From the NCBI GenBank assembly GCA_021838445.1, contig JAKCDU010000002.1, forward strand, positions 1 to 64,000: 64,000 bases of DNA, written 5' to 3'. A program made the position numbers and the translations under genes. This stretch comes from Actinomycetes bacterium (GTDB lineage: Bacteria > Actinomycetota > Acidimicrobiia > Acidimicrobiales > Palsa-688). The notes under the pieces are model-generated. The model worked only from the letters and a program-made list of their open reading frames with translations. It was not told where the DNA came from and searched no databases. The stretch's first letter is position 1. Each line of letters opens with the position of its first letter. Of the stretch, positions 25,570 to 34,487 are shown piece by piece.

Positions 25570-26145
25570 TCAGGCCAGGTCCTGGTCGAAGAATGCCTCC
25601 TCACCACCCATCGAGTCGAACGGGTCGACCCCGGCCACCCGGCTGTCGGGGCCCTCCACGATGGGCGGCGGGGTGACCGACAGCTTCTCGCGTCCGGCGG
25701 CCACCGTCTTGATGGTGCGATCCAGGACCACCTCGAAGGCGGCGAGCTTCTGGTCGCAGTAATCCTCGGCCTCCATGCGCAGGCGGCGGGCCTCGTCTCG
25801 GGCTTCTTCGACCAGGCGCCGGGCCGTGGCGTGCGCCTCCCGGACGATCTCGGTGCGCTGGACCATGCGCTCGGCCTGCAGGCGGGCGGCCTGGACGATG
25901 TCGTCGCCCTCGCGCTGCATCTTGGCGAGGAATTCCTCGCGCTCGCGCAGCAGCCAACGGGCCTGTCGGGTCTCCTCCGGGAGGCGCCGGCACGCATCCT
26001 CGAGGAGGTCGAGGACCTCGTCCTTGTTATCCAGCTTCACCGATGAGGACAGGGGGAGGGCGCGGGTGCCCTCGATGATGTCGATCACCCGGCGCAACAG
26101 GCCCTCGGTGTCGGCGGGCAGGAGAGGCTCTTCGTCGATGGTCAC
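25570..26145 (-). CDS. SepIVA/DivIVA-like coiled-coil protein
   Basis: A 191-residue, strongly charged coiled-coil protein: VIDIIEGTRALPLSSSVKLD at the N-terminus, then a long helical stretch REREEFLAKMQREGDDIVQ...VREAHATARRLVEEARDEARR. The first part (PLSSSVKLDNKDEVLDLLEDA) and the position between coaD and DUF177 match the mycobacterial septal factor SepIVA (Rv2927c locus). SepIVA is a DivIVA-domain-like regulator of cell division and polar growth. The C-terminal 35 residues are acidic. Identity as SepIVA orthologue rests on synteny plus coiled-coil character. Confidence 0.8.
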   Translation of the reverse strand: MTIDEEPLLPADTEGLLRRVIDIIEGTRALPLSSSVKLDNKDEVLDLLEDACRRLPEETRQARWLLREREEFLAKMQREGDDIVQAARLQAERMVQRTEIVREAHATARRLVEEARDEARRLRMEAEDYCDQKLAAFEVVLDRTIKTVAAGREKLSVTPPPIVEGPDSRVAGVDPFDSMGGEEAFFDQDLA

Positions 26146-26161
26146 AAAACTGCTCCCACGG

Positions 26162-26644
26162 TCAGGCGAACTTGAGCTTCAGCATGTCCAGTACGGGACC
26201 GGGCACCGTCGAGCCGATACGGTCGGCACCCCCGAAGCGGGCGAAGTCGCGCACGTACTTGGAGGCGATGAACGAGTATTCGGACGAGCAGGGGATGAAG
26301 AGGGTCTCGATCCCGGAGACCTTCTTGTTCATCTGGGCCTGCTGCAGCTCCGATTCGGCGTCCGAGGCCACTCGCAGACCCTTGACGATGACATCGGCGC
26401 CCACGTCGCGGGCCAGGTCCACGACCAGGCTGGAGAACGAATCGAGCGACACATTGTCCAGGTGGGACACCGAGTCGGCGATCATCTTCTGCCGCTCCTC
26501 GAGGGTGAACAACGGCTCGCCCTTCTGGGTGTTGCGCATCGGCGCCACGACCACGTGGTCGAACAGGCGCGACGCCGCCTCCACGACCTCGAGGTGGCCG
26601 TTGTGGAAAGGGTCGAACGAACCCGGGAAGAGGGCTGTTCTCAA
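26162..26644 (-). CDS. coaD: Phosphopantetheine adenylyltransferase
   Basis: CoaD makes dephospho-CoA from 4'-phosphopantetheine and ATP, in CoA synthesis. Start at TTG 26642-26644, in a TTGA overlap with the rsmD stop, giving MRTALFPGSFDPFHNGHLEV with the T/HxGH nucleotidyltransferase motif in GHLEV context (NGHLEVVEAA). Further motifs NTQKGEPLFTLEERQKMI, VIVKGLRVASDAESELQQAQMN and CSSEYSFIASKYVRDFARFGG. 160 residues, exactly family length, which supports TTG over longer readings. Confidence 0.96.
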   Translation of the reverse strand: MRTALFPGSFDPFHNGHLEVVEAASRLFDHVVVAPMRNTQKGEPLFTLEERQKMIADSVSHLDNVSLDSFSSLVVDLARDVGADVIVKGLRVASDAESELQQAQMNKKVSGIETLFIPCSSEYSFIASKYVRDFARFGGADRIGSTVPGPVLDMLKLKFA

Positions 26645-27189
26645 GCTGGGATCTCGGGCTTCGCGATGGATACCAGAGTACCGCCGTATCTCCTGGCCTT
26701 CACAGTCTGCCACCCCGGGCCGGGACTCCACGGGGTCGTCGCCCCCTCCCACCCGGTCTCGGCCACGAGGAGGCGGCAACGCCCGGCCAGCGCCTCCAGC
26801 AACTGGGGCCAGGCGTCGAAACGGTACGGCGGGTCGGCGAACACCAGATCGAAGTCGGGGGCCCGCCGGACGTACTCGAGCGCGTCGGCGCGCACCACCG
26901 TGGCCCGGGCGACGTCGTCTCCCAGGACCTGGAGGTTACGCTTGATGGCCTCCAACGCGGCGGGGTGGCGCTCGACGAGGACGGCCGAATCGGCCCCCCT
27001 CGAGAGGCACTCGACGCCCATGGCGCCGCTACCGGCGAACAGGTCCAGGACCGACGCTCCTTCCACCTCGTCCATGCTCGACAGGATGTCGAAGACCGCC
27101 TCGCGCACCCGGTCGCTGGTCGGGCGGGTGGCCGACCCTCTCGGAGCCAGGAGGGTCCTTCCCCGGGCGCGGCCGGCCACCACTCTCAC
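26641..27189 (-). CDS. rsmD: 16S rRNA (guanine966-N2)-methyltransferase
   Basis: RsmD methylates G966 of 16S rRNA. Start at GTG 27187-27189 gives MRVVAGRARGRTLLAPRG, the family N-terminus. SAM motif I VLDLFAGSGAMGVECLSRGA, VERHPAALEAIKRNLQVLG, and the catalytic DPPY in LVFADPPYRFDAW. 182 residues. Overlaps coaD by four bases; rsmD-coaD is a conserved pair. Confidence 0.95.
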   Translation of the reverse strand: MRVVAGRARGRTLLAPRGSATRPTSDRVREAVFDILSSMDEVEGASVLDLFAGSGAMGVECLSRGADSAVLVERHPAALEAIKRNLQVLGDDVARATVVRADALEYVRRAPDFDLVFADPPYRFDAWPQLLEALAGRCRLLVAETGWEGATTPWSPGPGWQTVKARRYGGTLVSIAKPEIPA

Positions 27190-27207
27190 ATCGGGCAAGC
27201 TACCGGC

Positions 27208-27384
27208 ATGGAGCCCGACGCGACCATCACCTGCATCGACTGCGGCGGGGTGGCCCACCTGCTGTCGACGTGGCCCGAGGACGACCCGCCCCAGCCGGGC
27301 GACATCATGGTCTACCGCTGCGCCGACTGCCTGGACCGCTGGGACCTGGAGTTGCCCGCCGACGAGCAGCCCGGCGACGGGTGA
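27208..27384 (+). CDS. Small four-cysteine zinc-ribbon-like protein
   Basis: A 58-residue acidic protein on the plus strand, divergent from rsmD and convergent with recG: MEPDATITCIDCGGVAHLLS and later YRCADCLDRWDLEL, two CxxC knuckles 30 residues apart as in a zinc ribbon. The start overlaps nothing and no clear Shine-Dalgarno is visible. I do not recognise a named family. The spaced CxxC pairs make it likely to be a real gene. Confidence 0.7.
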   Translation: MEPDATITCIDCGGVAHLLSTWPEDDPPQPGDIMVYRCADCLDRWDLELPADEQPGDG

Positions 27385-27414
27385 TGGTCACCGCCCGGAA
27401 GCCCGGCGCGACGG

Positions 27415-29538
27415 TCAGCTCTTGAACAGGTAGGCCCGGTCCTCTTCTTCGAGCAGCATCTCGATCTCGGCCGCCAGCCCGGGCAGTCCCTCTAGACCGG
27501 GATGGTCGTCGACGAGGGCGAAGGCCACCCGGCGGGCCACCGCCACCAGCTCCTTGTCCCGGCGCAGCGACGCCAGCTTGAGGTCGGTGGCACCCTTCTG
27601 GCGGGTACCGAGGATGGTCCCCTCACCTCGCAGCTCCAGGTCCACCTCGGCCAGCTCGAAGCCGTCGGTGCTGCGCTCCAGGGCGCCGAGGCGCTCCTCG
27701 GAGTCGGGCCCCAGCCCCTCGCCGAGCAGGTAGCAGTACGAGACGGCCGCCCCCCGGCCGACCCGGCCGCGCAGCTGGTGCAACTGGGCTATCCCGAAGC
27801 GGTCAGCGTCCTCGATGACCATTACCGTGGCGTTGGGTACGTCCACGCCGACCTCGATGACCGTCGTGGAGACCAGCACGTCCAGCTCACGGCGTCGGAA
27901 CTCGGTCATGACCGCGTCCTTGTCCGCCGCGGTCATCTGGCCGTGGAGGAGGCCCAGCCTCAGGTTCTCGAGCTCGCCGCCGGGACCGCCCAGTCGGGCG
28001 AACTCCTCGGTGGCCGATTTGGCCTGAATCTTCTCCGATTCGTCGATTAGCGGGCAGACCACGTAGGCCTGGTGGCCGGCCGCCACCTCGGATCGCACCA
28101 TGTCCCACGCCGACGCCTCCTCGAGGGGGCCGCGGGCCCAGTGGGTGCGGATCGGGGTCCGGCCCGGGGGCAGCTCGTCGAGGATGGTGGTGTCGAGGTC
28201 CCCGTAGACGGTCATGGCGGCGGTGCGCGGTATGGGGGTGGCGGTCATCACCAGCACGTCGGGAACGGCGTCGCCCGCCCCCTTGTCGCGGAGGGCGGCC
28301 CGCTGCTCGACCCCGAAGCGGTGCTGCTCGTCGATCACCACGCAACCCAGGCTGCGGAAGGCCACCGACTCGGTAAGGAGCGCGTGGGTGCCGATGAGGA
28401 TGTCGACGCTCCCGTCGGCGAGCCGCTGGTGCAACCGGTTCCTCTCGGCCGCGGTCGTCCGGTTGGTCAGCAGCGCGACCTCGAGGGGGCGCTCGGCGAA
28501 GAGCGTGTCCTCGCTCGGCACCGTCAAGGCGGCCAGCAACTGCGACACCCCGGCGTGGTGCTGCTCGGCCAGCACCTCCGTCGGGGCCATCAGCGCTCCC
28601 TGGTGGCCCCCCTGCACGGCGGTCAGGAGGGCCATCACGGCGACCACCGTCTTGCCCGCGCCGACGTCGCCCTGCAGCAACCGGTGCATCGGGTGGGGGC
28701 CAGCCATGTCGGTGGTGATCTCGTCGACCGCCCGCTTCTGGGCTGCCGTCATGTCGAAAGGCAGGCGTTCCTCGAAGCGGGCCACCAGCTCCCCGCCGAC
28801 GCGGTGACGGAGGCCCTTGGCCTCGCGCTCCATGGCCCGCTTCCTCATCACCAGCACCACTTGCAGGCGTAGCAACTCGTCGAAGGCCAGGCGGGTGCGA
28901 GCTTTGGCGGCGGTAGCCATGGAATCCGGTTCGTGGATCTGCCGCAGCGCCCAGTCGCGGCTGACCAGGTCGAGCTCGTCGCGCCAGCGGGCCGGGAGCG
29001 GGTCGTCGAAGCCGGGTTGCACCCGACGCAGGGCTTCGGTCACCCAACCGGCCAGCTGCCAGGTCATCAGACCGGCCTTCTCCGACTGGGGGTAGACGGC
29101 GACGATCCGGCCGGTACGGTCCCCCACCAGATCGACCACCGGGTTGGTCATCTGCAGGCGACCCCGGAAACGCTCCACTTTGCCGAAGACGGTGACCTCG
29201 GACCCCTCCTGCAGCTGGCGTCCCCGCCACGGCTGGTTGAAGAACGACACCCGCAGGTAGCTGGAGCCGTCGAACAACTCGCTTTCGACCATGGTCCGGC
29301 CCTGGCGGGTCCGCCGACTGGTGGTCTTGCGCACCCGGGCCAGCACCATCGCCGGCTGGCCCTCGACCAGGTCGGCGATCGGCGACTGGTTGGAGCGGTC
29401 GATGTAGCGGCGGGGATAGAAGGTGACCAGGTCCAAGATGGTGGCGATACCTGTCTCGCGCAGGGCCTCGGCGTGTTTGGGCCCGACCCCGCGCAGGCGA
29501 TCCACCGGGATCCCGGCCAGATCCGGAAGGGATTTCAC
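27415..29538 (-). CDS. recG: ATP-dependent DNA helicase RecG
   Basis: RecG remodels stalled forks and Holliday junctions. Start at GTG 29536-29538, in a GTGA overlap with the preceding kinase-like gene. Of 707 residues, the N-terminal wedge domain includes LRGVGPKHAEALRETGIATILDLVTFYPRRYIDRS and an OB-fold (VTVFGKVERFRGRLQMTNPVV). Helicase motifs are LLQGDVGAGKTVVAVMALL (I), LIGTHALL (Ic), VVIDEQHRFGVEQR (II), VMTATPIPRTAAMT (III), and TTVIEVGVDVPNATVMVIEDADRFG (V), QLRGRVGRG (VI). A much longer frame upstream is a shadow of the neighbour. Confidence 0.97.
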   Translation of the reverse strand: MKSLPDLAGIPVDRLRGVGPKHAEALRETGIATILDLVTFYPRRYIDRSNQSPIADLVEGQPAMVLARVRKTTSRRTRQGRTMVESELFDGSSYLRVSFFNQPWRGRQLQEGSEVTVFGKVERFRGRLQMTNPVVDLVGDRTGRIVAVYPQSEKAGLMTWQLAGWVTEALRRVQPGFDDPLPARWRDELDLVSRDWALRQIHEPDSMATAAKARTRLAFDELLRLQVVLVMRKRAMEREAKGLRHRVGGELVARFEERLPFDMTAAQKRAVDEITTDMAGPHPMHRLLQGDVGAGKTVVAVMALLTAVQGGHQGALMAPTEVLAEQHHAGVSQLLAALTVPSEDTLFAERPLEVALLTNRTTAAERNRLHQRLADGSVDILIGTHALLTESVAFRSLGCVVIDEQHRFGVEQRAALRDKGAGDAVPDVLVMTATPIPRTAAMTVYGDLDTTILDELPPGRTPIRTHWARGPLEEASAWDMVRSEVAAGHQAYVVCPLIDESEKIQAKSATEEFARLGGPGGELENLRLGLLHGQMTAADKDAVMTEFRRRELDVLVSTTVIEVGVDVPNATVMVIEDADRFGIAQLHQLRGRVGRGAAVSYCYLLGEGLGPDSEERLGALERSTDGFELAEVDLELRGEGTILGTRQKGATDLKLASLRRDKELVAVARRVAFALVDDHPGLEGLPGLAAEIEMLLEEEDRAYLFKS

Positions 29539-31196
29539 TCGATGCTGAACAGGTACGGGTACAGCGGTTGGCCCCCGTGGTGGGTCTCGGTGGCCATCTC
29601 GGGACGGTACTGGGCCACCCACTCGGTGATCCGGCGGGTGCCGGCGGCATTGGCCCCCTCGCCGGCGATCACCGTCACTATCTCGTGACCGTCGCCGATC
29701 AACTTCTCGAGCAGGCCGGTCGCGGCGTCGGCGAGGTCGTGGGCGACGACCTCGATACGCTCCCGCGAGATCCCCAGGTAGTCGCCCTCCTCGATGGGCC
29801 CGGCATCGCAGACACTCGGGCGCACCGCCTGGGTCACCTCTCCGGCCACCACCCGCCCGGCATTGTCCGCCATCAACTCGGCGTTGGAGTCGGCGTCGCC
29901 CTCCGGGTCGTATTCGAGCAGGGCGGCGAAACCCTCCTGGATCCCGTGGGTGGGGACCACCCGCACCGGCTTGGACGCCTGCCCGGCCGCCTGGACGGCC
30001 ACCGGCACGATGTTCTTGTTGTTGGGAAGGAGCACCACCTGCTCGCTCTTGCACGCCTCGATGGCCTCGAGCAGGTCCGACGTGGAAGGGTTCATCGACT
30101 GGCCACCGTTGACCACGTGGTGAACCCCGAGGCTTCGGAAGATGCGGCGGATGCCCTCGCCGGTGCAGACCGCCACCACGGCGCAGAAGACCGGCTCCTC
30201 GGGCCCCTCCCCCTCGGCCGCGGTCCCCACTGCGGCCTGGACCCAACGCTCCTCCTCCACCTGCTCGAACAGATCGGTGACCCGGATGTCGCGGGGCCGG
30301 CCGGCTTGCAGGGCGGCTTCGATCGCCGCTCCGATCTCGTCGGTGTGGATATGACAGTTCCACAGACCGTCACCACCGACGACGACTATGGAGTCCCCGA
30401 GCCCGGACCACACCTCGCGAAAGGCGGGTATCAGCTCGTCGGGTGCCTCCAGCAGGTACATCACCTCGTAGCGCAGGTCGCCCACTCCCCCGTCGCCCGA
30501 CGGCGTCGCCGGCCGCACCGGGGCGACGGCCTCAGCGAGGCCGGGAGTCTGGGGGGCCTCGGGCAGCGGCCGGCCGTCGACCACGTGGAGGAAGGCGTCG
30601 AGCAGGAGCATCAGGCCGGTGCCGCCGGAGTCCACCACCCCCGCCGACTTCAGCACCGGGAGCAGGTCGGGGGTCCGGGCCAGGGCCTCGGCCGCCGCCG
30701 CCCGAGCGGCTTGGACCAGGTCCACCAGGCCCGTCCCGGGGGGCGTGGCCCGGGCCCCGTGGGCGGCCGCCCGCATCACCGTCAGGATGGTCCCCTCGAC
30801 GGGCTTCTGCACCGCCGCGTAGGCCCCATCGGCGGCCCGGGCCAGACCGTCGGCCAGGCCCTCCGGCCCCAGACCGGTGCCGGCGTCCACCGCTCCGGCG
30901 GCGTCGGCCAGACCCCTCAGGATCTGCGACAGGATGACCCCGGAGTTGCCCCGGGCCCCCATGAGCGATCCGTAGCTGATGGCGGCTGACACCTCGCTCA
31001 GGGTCCGACCGTCGCGCTCGGCGATCTCCTGGACGACAGACTCCACGGTGAGGGCCATGTTGGTCCCGGTGTCTCCGTCGGGGACGGGGTAGACGTTGAG
31101 GCGGTTGATGAAAGCTTGATGCGCTCTCAGGCCATCCCGGAAGGCGACCATGACCGCGACCAGGTCGGTGGCGGTGAGGCGATCCAGCGTCTCCAT
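29535..31196 (-). CDS. DAK2/FakA-like kinase domain protein (YloV family)
   Basis: A 553-residue YloV/FakA-type protein. The N-terminal DhaL (DAK2) domain has the magnesium-binding aspartates in INRLNVYPVPDGDTGTNMA, SYGSLMGARGNSGVILSQILRG and DSGGTGLMLLLDAFLHVVDG. The middle domain and a C-terminal DegV/EDD-like part follow (LPNNKNIVPVAVQAA, VPTHGIQEGFAALLEYDPE). FakA phosphorylates fatty acids carried by FakB in Gram-positives; whether this one does is not shown, as no degV/fakB lies nearby. Gene order rpmB-(this)-recG is conserved well beyond Actinomycetota. Confidence 0.9.
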   Translation of the reverse strand: METLDRLTATDLVAVMVAFRDGLRAHQAFINRLNVYPVPDGDTGTNMALTVESVVQEIAERDGRTLSEVSAAISYGSLMGARGNSGVILSQILRGLADAAGAVDAGTGLGPEGLADGLARAADGAYAAVQKPVEGTILTVMRAAAHGARATPPGTGLVDLVQAARAAAAEALARTPDLLPVLKSAGVVDSGGTGLMLLLDAFLHVVDGRPLPEAPQTPGLAEAVAPVRPATPSGDGGVGDLRYEVMYLLEAPDELIPAFREVWSGLGDSIVVVGGDGLWNCHIHTDEIGAAIEAALQAGRPRDIRVTDLFEQVEEERWVQAAVGTAAEGEGPEEPVFCAVVAVCTGEGIRRIFRSLGVHHVVNGGQSMNPSTSDLLEAIEACKSEQVVLLPNNKNIVPVAVQAAGQASKPVRVVPTHGIQEGFAALLEYDPEGDADSNAELMADNAGRVVAGEVTQAVRPSVCDAGPIEEGDYLGISRERIEVVAHDLADAATGLLEKLIGDGHEIVTVIAGEGANAAGTRRITEWVAQYRPEMATETHHGGQPLYPYLFSIE

Positions 31197-31278
31197 GCGG
31201 GGATGCTAACCTGACCCGCCGGTCCGGGCAGGTCCCCGGGAAGCTACCGACCCGATGGCAAAGAGGTGTGGATTACCG

Positions 31279-31473
31279 ATGGCAGCAGTCTGTGAGGTAT
31301 GCGGCAAGCGGCCGTCTTTCGGTATGAGCATAAGCCACTCGCACCGTCGGACCAAGCGCCGCTGGAACCCCAACATCCAGCGGGTACGGGCCCTCGTCGG
31401 GGGCCGGGCCAAGCGCATCCACGTGTGCACGTCCTGCATCCGTGCCGGCAAGGTGGTCAAAGCGACGCGCTGA
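31279..31473 (+). CDS. rpmB: 50S ribosomal protein L28
   Basis: Ribosomal protein L28, 64 residues from the ATG at 31279 (MAAVCEVCGKRPSFGMSISH); an ATG 24 bases earlier is possible but is not at the family start. Zinc-type cysteines CEVC...CTSC are present, with SHRRTKRRWNPNIQRVRA typical of the family. Divergent from the FakA-like gene. The 237 bases after it hold no gene that I can support. Confidence 0.96.
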   Translation: MAAVCEVCGKRPSFGMSISHSHRRTKRRWNPNIQRVRALVGGRAKRIHVCTSCIRAGKVVKATR

Positions 31474-31710
31474 CGGCGCTCCGACCCGACAGACGGGCCG
31501 ACCCCGCACACCAGCTGAGCCGAAAAGCCCGGCTGACGCGAAATGCCGGCTGGCCCGCCATACGGGCCGACCCGGCGCGGCCGTCCAACCGAGAACCGCC
31601 GCCCTCGCGGGCGGCGCGGGGAAACCCGGAAAGCACATCGGCGCCGCCCCTCTTCTGAGCAAGGAGGCGACGCCGACGGCGGAAGGCTGGAGGAAGTGGC
31701 GGGAACCGGC

Positions 31711-32487
31711 TCAGCCGGGCATCTCCCCGGCGCCGGAGAGCAGGCGCATGACGTCGTCGCGCCGGAAGCGCAGGTGGCCTCCGATGGTACGCAAGCTGGG
31801 CAGCTTCCCGGCCGCCGCCCAGTTGATGACGGTGCGCTCCGTGACATCGAAGATGGTAGCCACTTCGTGGCTGCGCAGAAGTTGCGGGGCGTCGCTGGTG
31901 GCACTCGACGCCCGGGAGCTGCGCACCGGCGGCAGCGGTCCGGATTTGGGCACTTGGCGTAGCACCGGAAGCTGATCCACCTGGTCGGCGGGGCGGCGCA
32001 GCTGGGTCAACTGAATGGAGATCTGGCGCCCCAGGGCGGCCATGGCCCGCTGCTCGCGCTTGCTCAACTGACGCAGCCAGCGGTCCATAACCGCCACCAC
32101 GCCTGTGACCAGGCCGTTGCCGTCGCGCAGAGCCACACCGTAGGCCCAGCGCATGGCGTGGGGGGCGTGGACGAGGGGGCTGCGAGGCAGGCTGGTGACC
32201 ATGTCGGTGAGCTCCACCGGCCCCGCCCCTGAGGCGATGGCCTCGTAGAGGGCACCGTCGTTGAGCCCGTTGCGGTGATCGAAGCCCTGCGAGAGGGTGC
32301 TCCAGCCCCCGCCCGGTTGGGGCACCGAGAGCACCGCCACCGGTGTCTGGCAGGCCAGAGCACCGAGCACGAGCAGGTCAGCCAGGCCCTGGCCCGGCGC
32401 GGCGGCGGTTGGCGAGGCGCCTGGGTGGGTGCCACGGTCCATCAAACCGCCACCAGAATCCGTCGGACTGAGGGGGGAAACCGGCAT
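31711..32487 (-). CDS. GAF-like sensor domain fused to BldC/excisionase-type helix-turn-helix
   Basis: A 258-residue protein. Residues about 35-165 look like a GAF domain (LADLLVLGALACQTPVAVLS, GAGPVELTDMVTSLPRSPLV, YGVALRDGNGLVTGVVAVMD), ending in a helix LSKREQRAMAALGRQISIQL as in signalling GAF proteins. After a Pro/Ser linker, residues about 203-253 are a BldC/MerR-like DNA-binding domain: LLRSHEVATIFDVTERTVIN, then WAAAGKLPSLRTIGGHLRFRRDDV. BldC itself is only the HTH; fusion to a GAF sensor is unusual. Start may be ATG 32487 or the ATG 45 bases downstream. Preceded by a strikingly AT-rich region. Ligand and targets unknown. Confidence 0.82.
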   Translation of the reverse strand: MPVSPLSPTDSGGGLMDRGTHPGASPTAAAPGQGLADLLVLGALACQTPVAVLSVPQPGGGWSTLSQGFDHRNGLNDGALYEAIASGAGPVELTDMVTSLPRSPLVHAPHAMRWAYGVALRDGNGLVTGVVAVMDRWLRQLSKREQRAMAALGRQISIQLTQLRRPADQVDQLPVLRQVPKSGPLPPVRSSRASSATSDAPQLLRSHEVATIFDVTERTVINWAAAGKLPSLRTIGGHLRFRRDDVMRLLSGAGEMPG

Positions 32488-32509
32488 GCATTTGGACTCG
32501 GTTCCCGCT

Positions 32510-32590
32510 CTTCCGAACTTGAGAAAAGATCAGAAAACGGCGAATAGCTTATACATGGTAAAACTAGCTATTTATCCCTCTTAACTAGTG
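32510..32590 (-). promoter_or_regulatory. AT-rich island with 7-bp dyad upstream of the GAF/HTH gene
   Basis: About 80 bases of low GC lie between thiD and the GAF/HTH gene, the strongest compositional dip in the window. Arms AATAGCT (32543-32549) and AGCTATT (32566-32572) form an inverted repeat whose right arm covers the thiD stop. On the minus strand TATAAG at 32548-32553 resembles a -10 box but there is no good -35. Likely promoter/operator of the GAF/HTH gene, perhaps autoregulated; inference. Confidence 0.5.
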
Positions 32591-33329
32591 CATTCAGCGC
32601 AAGGGTGACGTAAACCTTGCCCTGGCGGCAGGCCGCTCCGAGTCCCTCGCCCCGGGCCAGAGCGGCGGCCACCGCGGCGGAGAGAGTGCAGCCGGTGCCG
32701 TGGCTGTGCACGGCGTCGACCCGCCGGCCCTCGAGCCACACCACCGAGCGGTCGGTCCACAACAGATCGGGCGACTCCGGACCCTCCAGATGGCCCCCCT
32801 TGAGCAGTACCGCGGCCGGGCCCAGGGCCCCCAGAGCCGCCGCCGCGTCGACCATCTCGTCGCGGGTCTTGATGCGGGCTCCGAGGAGGGCCTCGGCCTC
32901 TGGGAGGTTGGGTGTGACCAGCGCGCTCAAGGGGAGCAGGCGTTCGACGAGCACGGGCAGGGCGGCCGGGTCGAGCAGCTGACCACCCTGTGACGCGGCC
33001 TGAACCGGGTCCACGACCAGCGGTCCGAGCCCGAGACGTTCGATCACGTCGGCGACGCGCTCTATGACCCGGGAGTCGCCCAGCATTCCCGTCTTGACCG
33101 CCCCGATCACCTCCGACTCGGCCACCGCCTCGATCTGGGCGGCGACCAGCCCGGGGTCCATGAGATGGGCGGCCAGCACGCCGCGATGGTTCTGGGCGGT
33201 GACCGCGGTGACCGCCGCCGTACCCCACACGCCGAGCGCGGCGAAGGTCCTCAGGTCGGCCTGCAGTCCGGCTCCGCCCCACGAATCGGACCCGGCCACC
33301 GTCAGGGCTGTCGGCCACCCGTCGATCAT
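32568..33329 (-). CDS. thiD: Hydroxymethylpyrimidine/phosphomethylpyrimidine kinase
   Basis: ThiD phosphorylates HMP and HMP-P in thiamine synthesis or salvage. The 253 residues show [68 protein letters not shown] and the C-terminal [21 protein letters not shown] anion-hole motif. GGAGG a few bases before ATG. It follows thiL, an unusual but logical pairing (HMP and thiamine-phosphate kinases). No TPP riboswitch is seen upstream of either. Confidence 0.94.
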   Translation of the reverse strand: MIDGWPTALTVAGSDSWGGAGLQADLRTFAALGVWGTAAVTAVTAQNHRGVLAAHLMDPGLVAAQIEAVAESEVIGAVKTGMLGDSRVIERVADVIERLGLGPLVVDPVQAASQGGQLLDPAALPVLVERLLPLSALVTPNLPEAEALLGARIKTRDEMVDAAAALGALGPAAVLLKGGHLEGPESPDLLWTDRSVVWLEGRRVDAVHSHGTGCTLSAAVAAALARGEGLGAACRQGKVYVTLALNALVKRDK

Positions 33330-33343
33330 GTCGTTCCTCCCGT

Positions 33344-33433
33344 CGCTGCAGTCCTAGCGGTCACAGCGTCCCTACCCGCTACTGCCCTCGCAGCGGTAAC
33401 TGCGTTCCTCGCGGTCGCTGCGTCCCTGGCGGT
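33344..33433 (-). repeat. Five 18-bp imperfect repeats between thiL and thiD
   Basis: On the minus strand the unit ACCGCnAGGnACGCAGnn repeats five times without spacer (33416-33433, 33398-33415, 33380-33397, 33362-33379, 33344-33361). A partial sixth copy supplies the GGAGG ribosome-binding site of thiD. The repeat array fills the whole thiL-thiD gap. Confidence 0.8.
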
Positions 33434-34419
33434 CACTTCTGCTCCCCCGGTCCCCCATCCCCCGCCCGGCGCGACCAGGCGTGCTCCCAGCCTCCCGGCA
33501 CATAGGGTCGACCGTCGAGGGTCCGCTCGGCCGGGTCAGCGACGCAGACCCCGATGCGCACCGGGGCGCCCAGCCCGGCGAACGCCTCGCCGACCGCTTC
33601 GTCGTCGGGGGCGCAGAAGACCAGTTCGAAGTCCTCCCCGCCCGAAAGGGCCTCCTCGACCGATGCCGCGTCGTGGGAGGGGACGACCCGGAGGCGCAGG
33701 CCCACACCCGAGGCCGAGGCCACGTGCTCCAAGTCGGCGGTAAGCCCGTCGGACACGTCGATCATGGCCGTCGCTCCGGCCCGGCGGGCGGCTGCACCGG
33801 CTCGCAGGAGCGGCACCGGCCGGGCATGGCGACGCTCCGCGTCGGCCGCGGCCTCGGTCTGCGGGCCGGTCCGGAGAGGGGGGTCACCATCAGCGCCGGA
33901 CCGTTCAGCGCGCAGCAGACGCAGACCGGCGGCCGCTCCTCCGAGTGGCCCGGTCACCCACACGCTCTCGCCGGGCTGGGCGCCATTCCTCCTCACCGGG
34001 GGGCCGTCGCAGTATCCGGTCACTGCGACGGTCACCACCAGGGTGTCGGAGTTGGTGAGATCCCCCCCCACCACCGGGCACCCGAAGGCCGAGGAGGCGG
34101 CCGCCACGCCGCGGTAGAGCAGCTCGAGATCGGTGTCGGGGGGCCCGGCCACGGTTACGAGGGTGTGGGCCGCCTCCCCGCCCATGGCCGCGATGTCGCT
34201 CACCGACGCCGCCACGGCCTTCCACCCGAGATCGTCGATACCGGTCAGTCCGAGATCGGCGTGCACCCCCCCGACCACGGTGTCGGCGGCGAGTAGCAGC
34301 CAGGAGCGCCCCTCGCAGCGGACCGCCGCGGCATCGTCTCCTATCCACACTGCGACGTCGTCTCCGGGGCGGGGTAGAAGTGCGGTCATGGCGACGATGG
34401 AGGCAAACTCGCCTCTCAC
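33433..34419 (-). CDS. thiL: Thiamine-monophosphate kinase
   Basis: ThiL phosphorylates thiamine monophosphate to the cofactor TPP. Start at GTG 34417-34419 gives [20 protein letters not shown], matching the GEFxxI N-terminus. Motifs: [80 protein letters not shown] and [11 protein letters not shown]. 328 residues. An Ala/Arg-rich loop near residue 200 is longer than usual. Divergent from pckG and upstream of thiD. Confidence 0.93.
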   Translation of the reverse strand: MRGEFASIVAMTALLPRPGDDVAVWIGDDAAAVRCEGRSWLLLAADTVVGGVHADLGLTGIDDLGWKAVAASVSDIAAMGGEAAHTLVTVAGPPDTDLELLYRGVAAASSAFGCPVVGGDLTNSDTLVVTVAVTGYCDGPPVRRNGAQPGESVWVTGPLGGAAAGLRLLRAERSGADGDPPLRTGPQTEAAADAERRHARPVPLLRAGAAARRAGATAMIDVSDGLTADLEHVASASGVGLRLRVVPSHDAASVEEALSGGEDFELVFCAPDDEAVGEAFAGLGAPVRIGVCVADPAERTLDGRPYVPGGWEHAWSRRAGDGGPGEQK

Positions 34420-34487
34420 CGGACCGGTCCAGTACGCTCCTGCACAGGGGGATCGTAGGCAGAAGTGACAAGGAGAAACCTTCAGAC

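Noticed and set aside
32543-32576. WhiG-type promoter (TAAA spacer GCCGATAA) before the GAF/HTH gene
   Set aside because: TAAA is at a plausible spacing, but the -10 matches only about half of the consensus.
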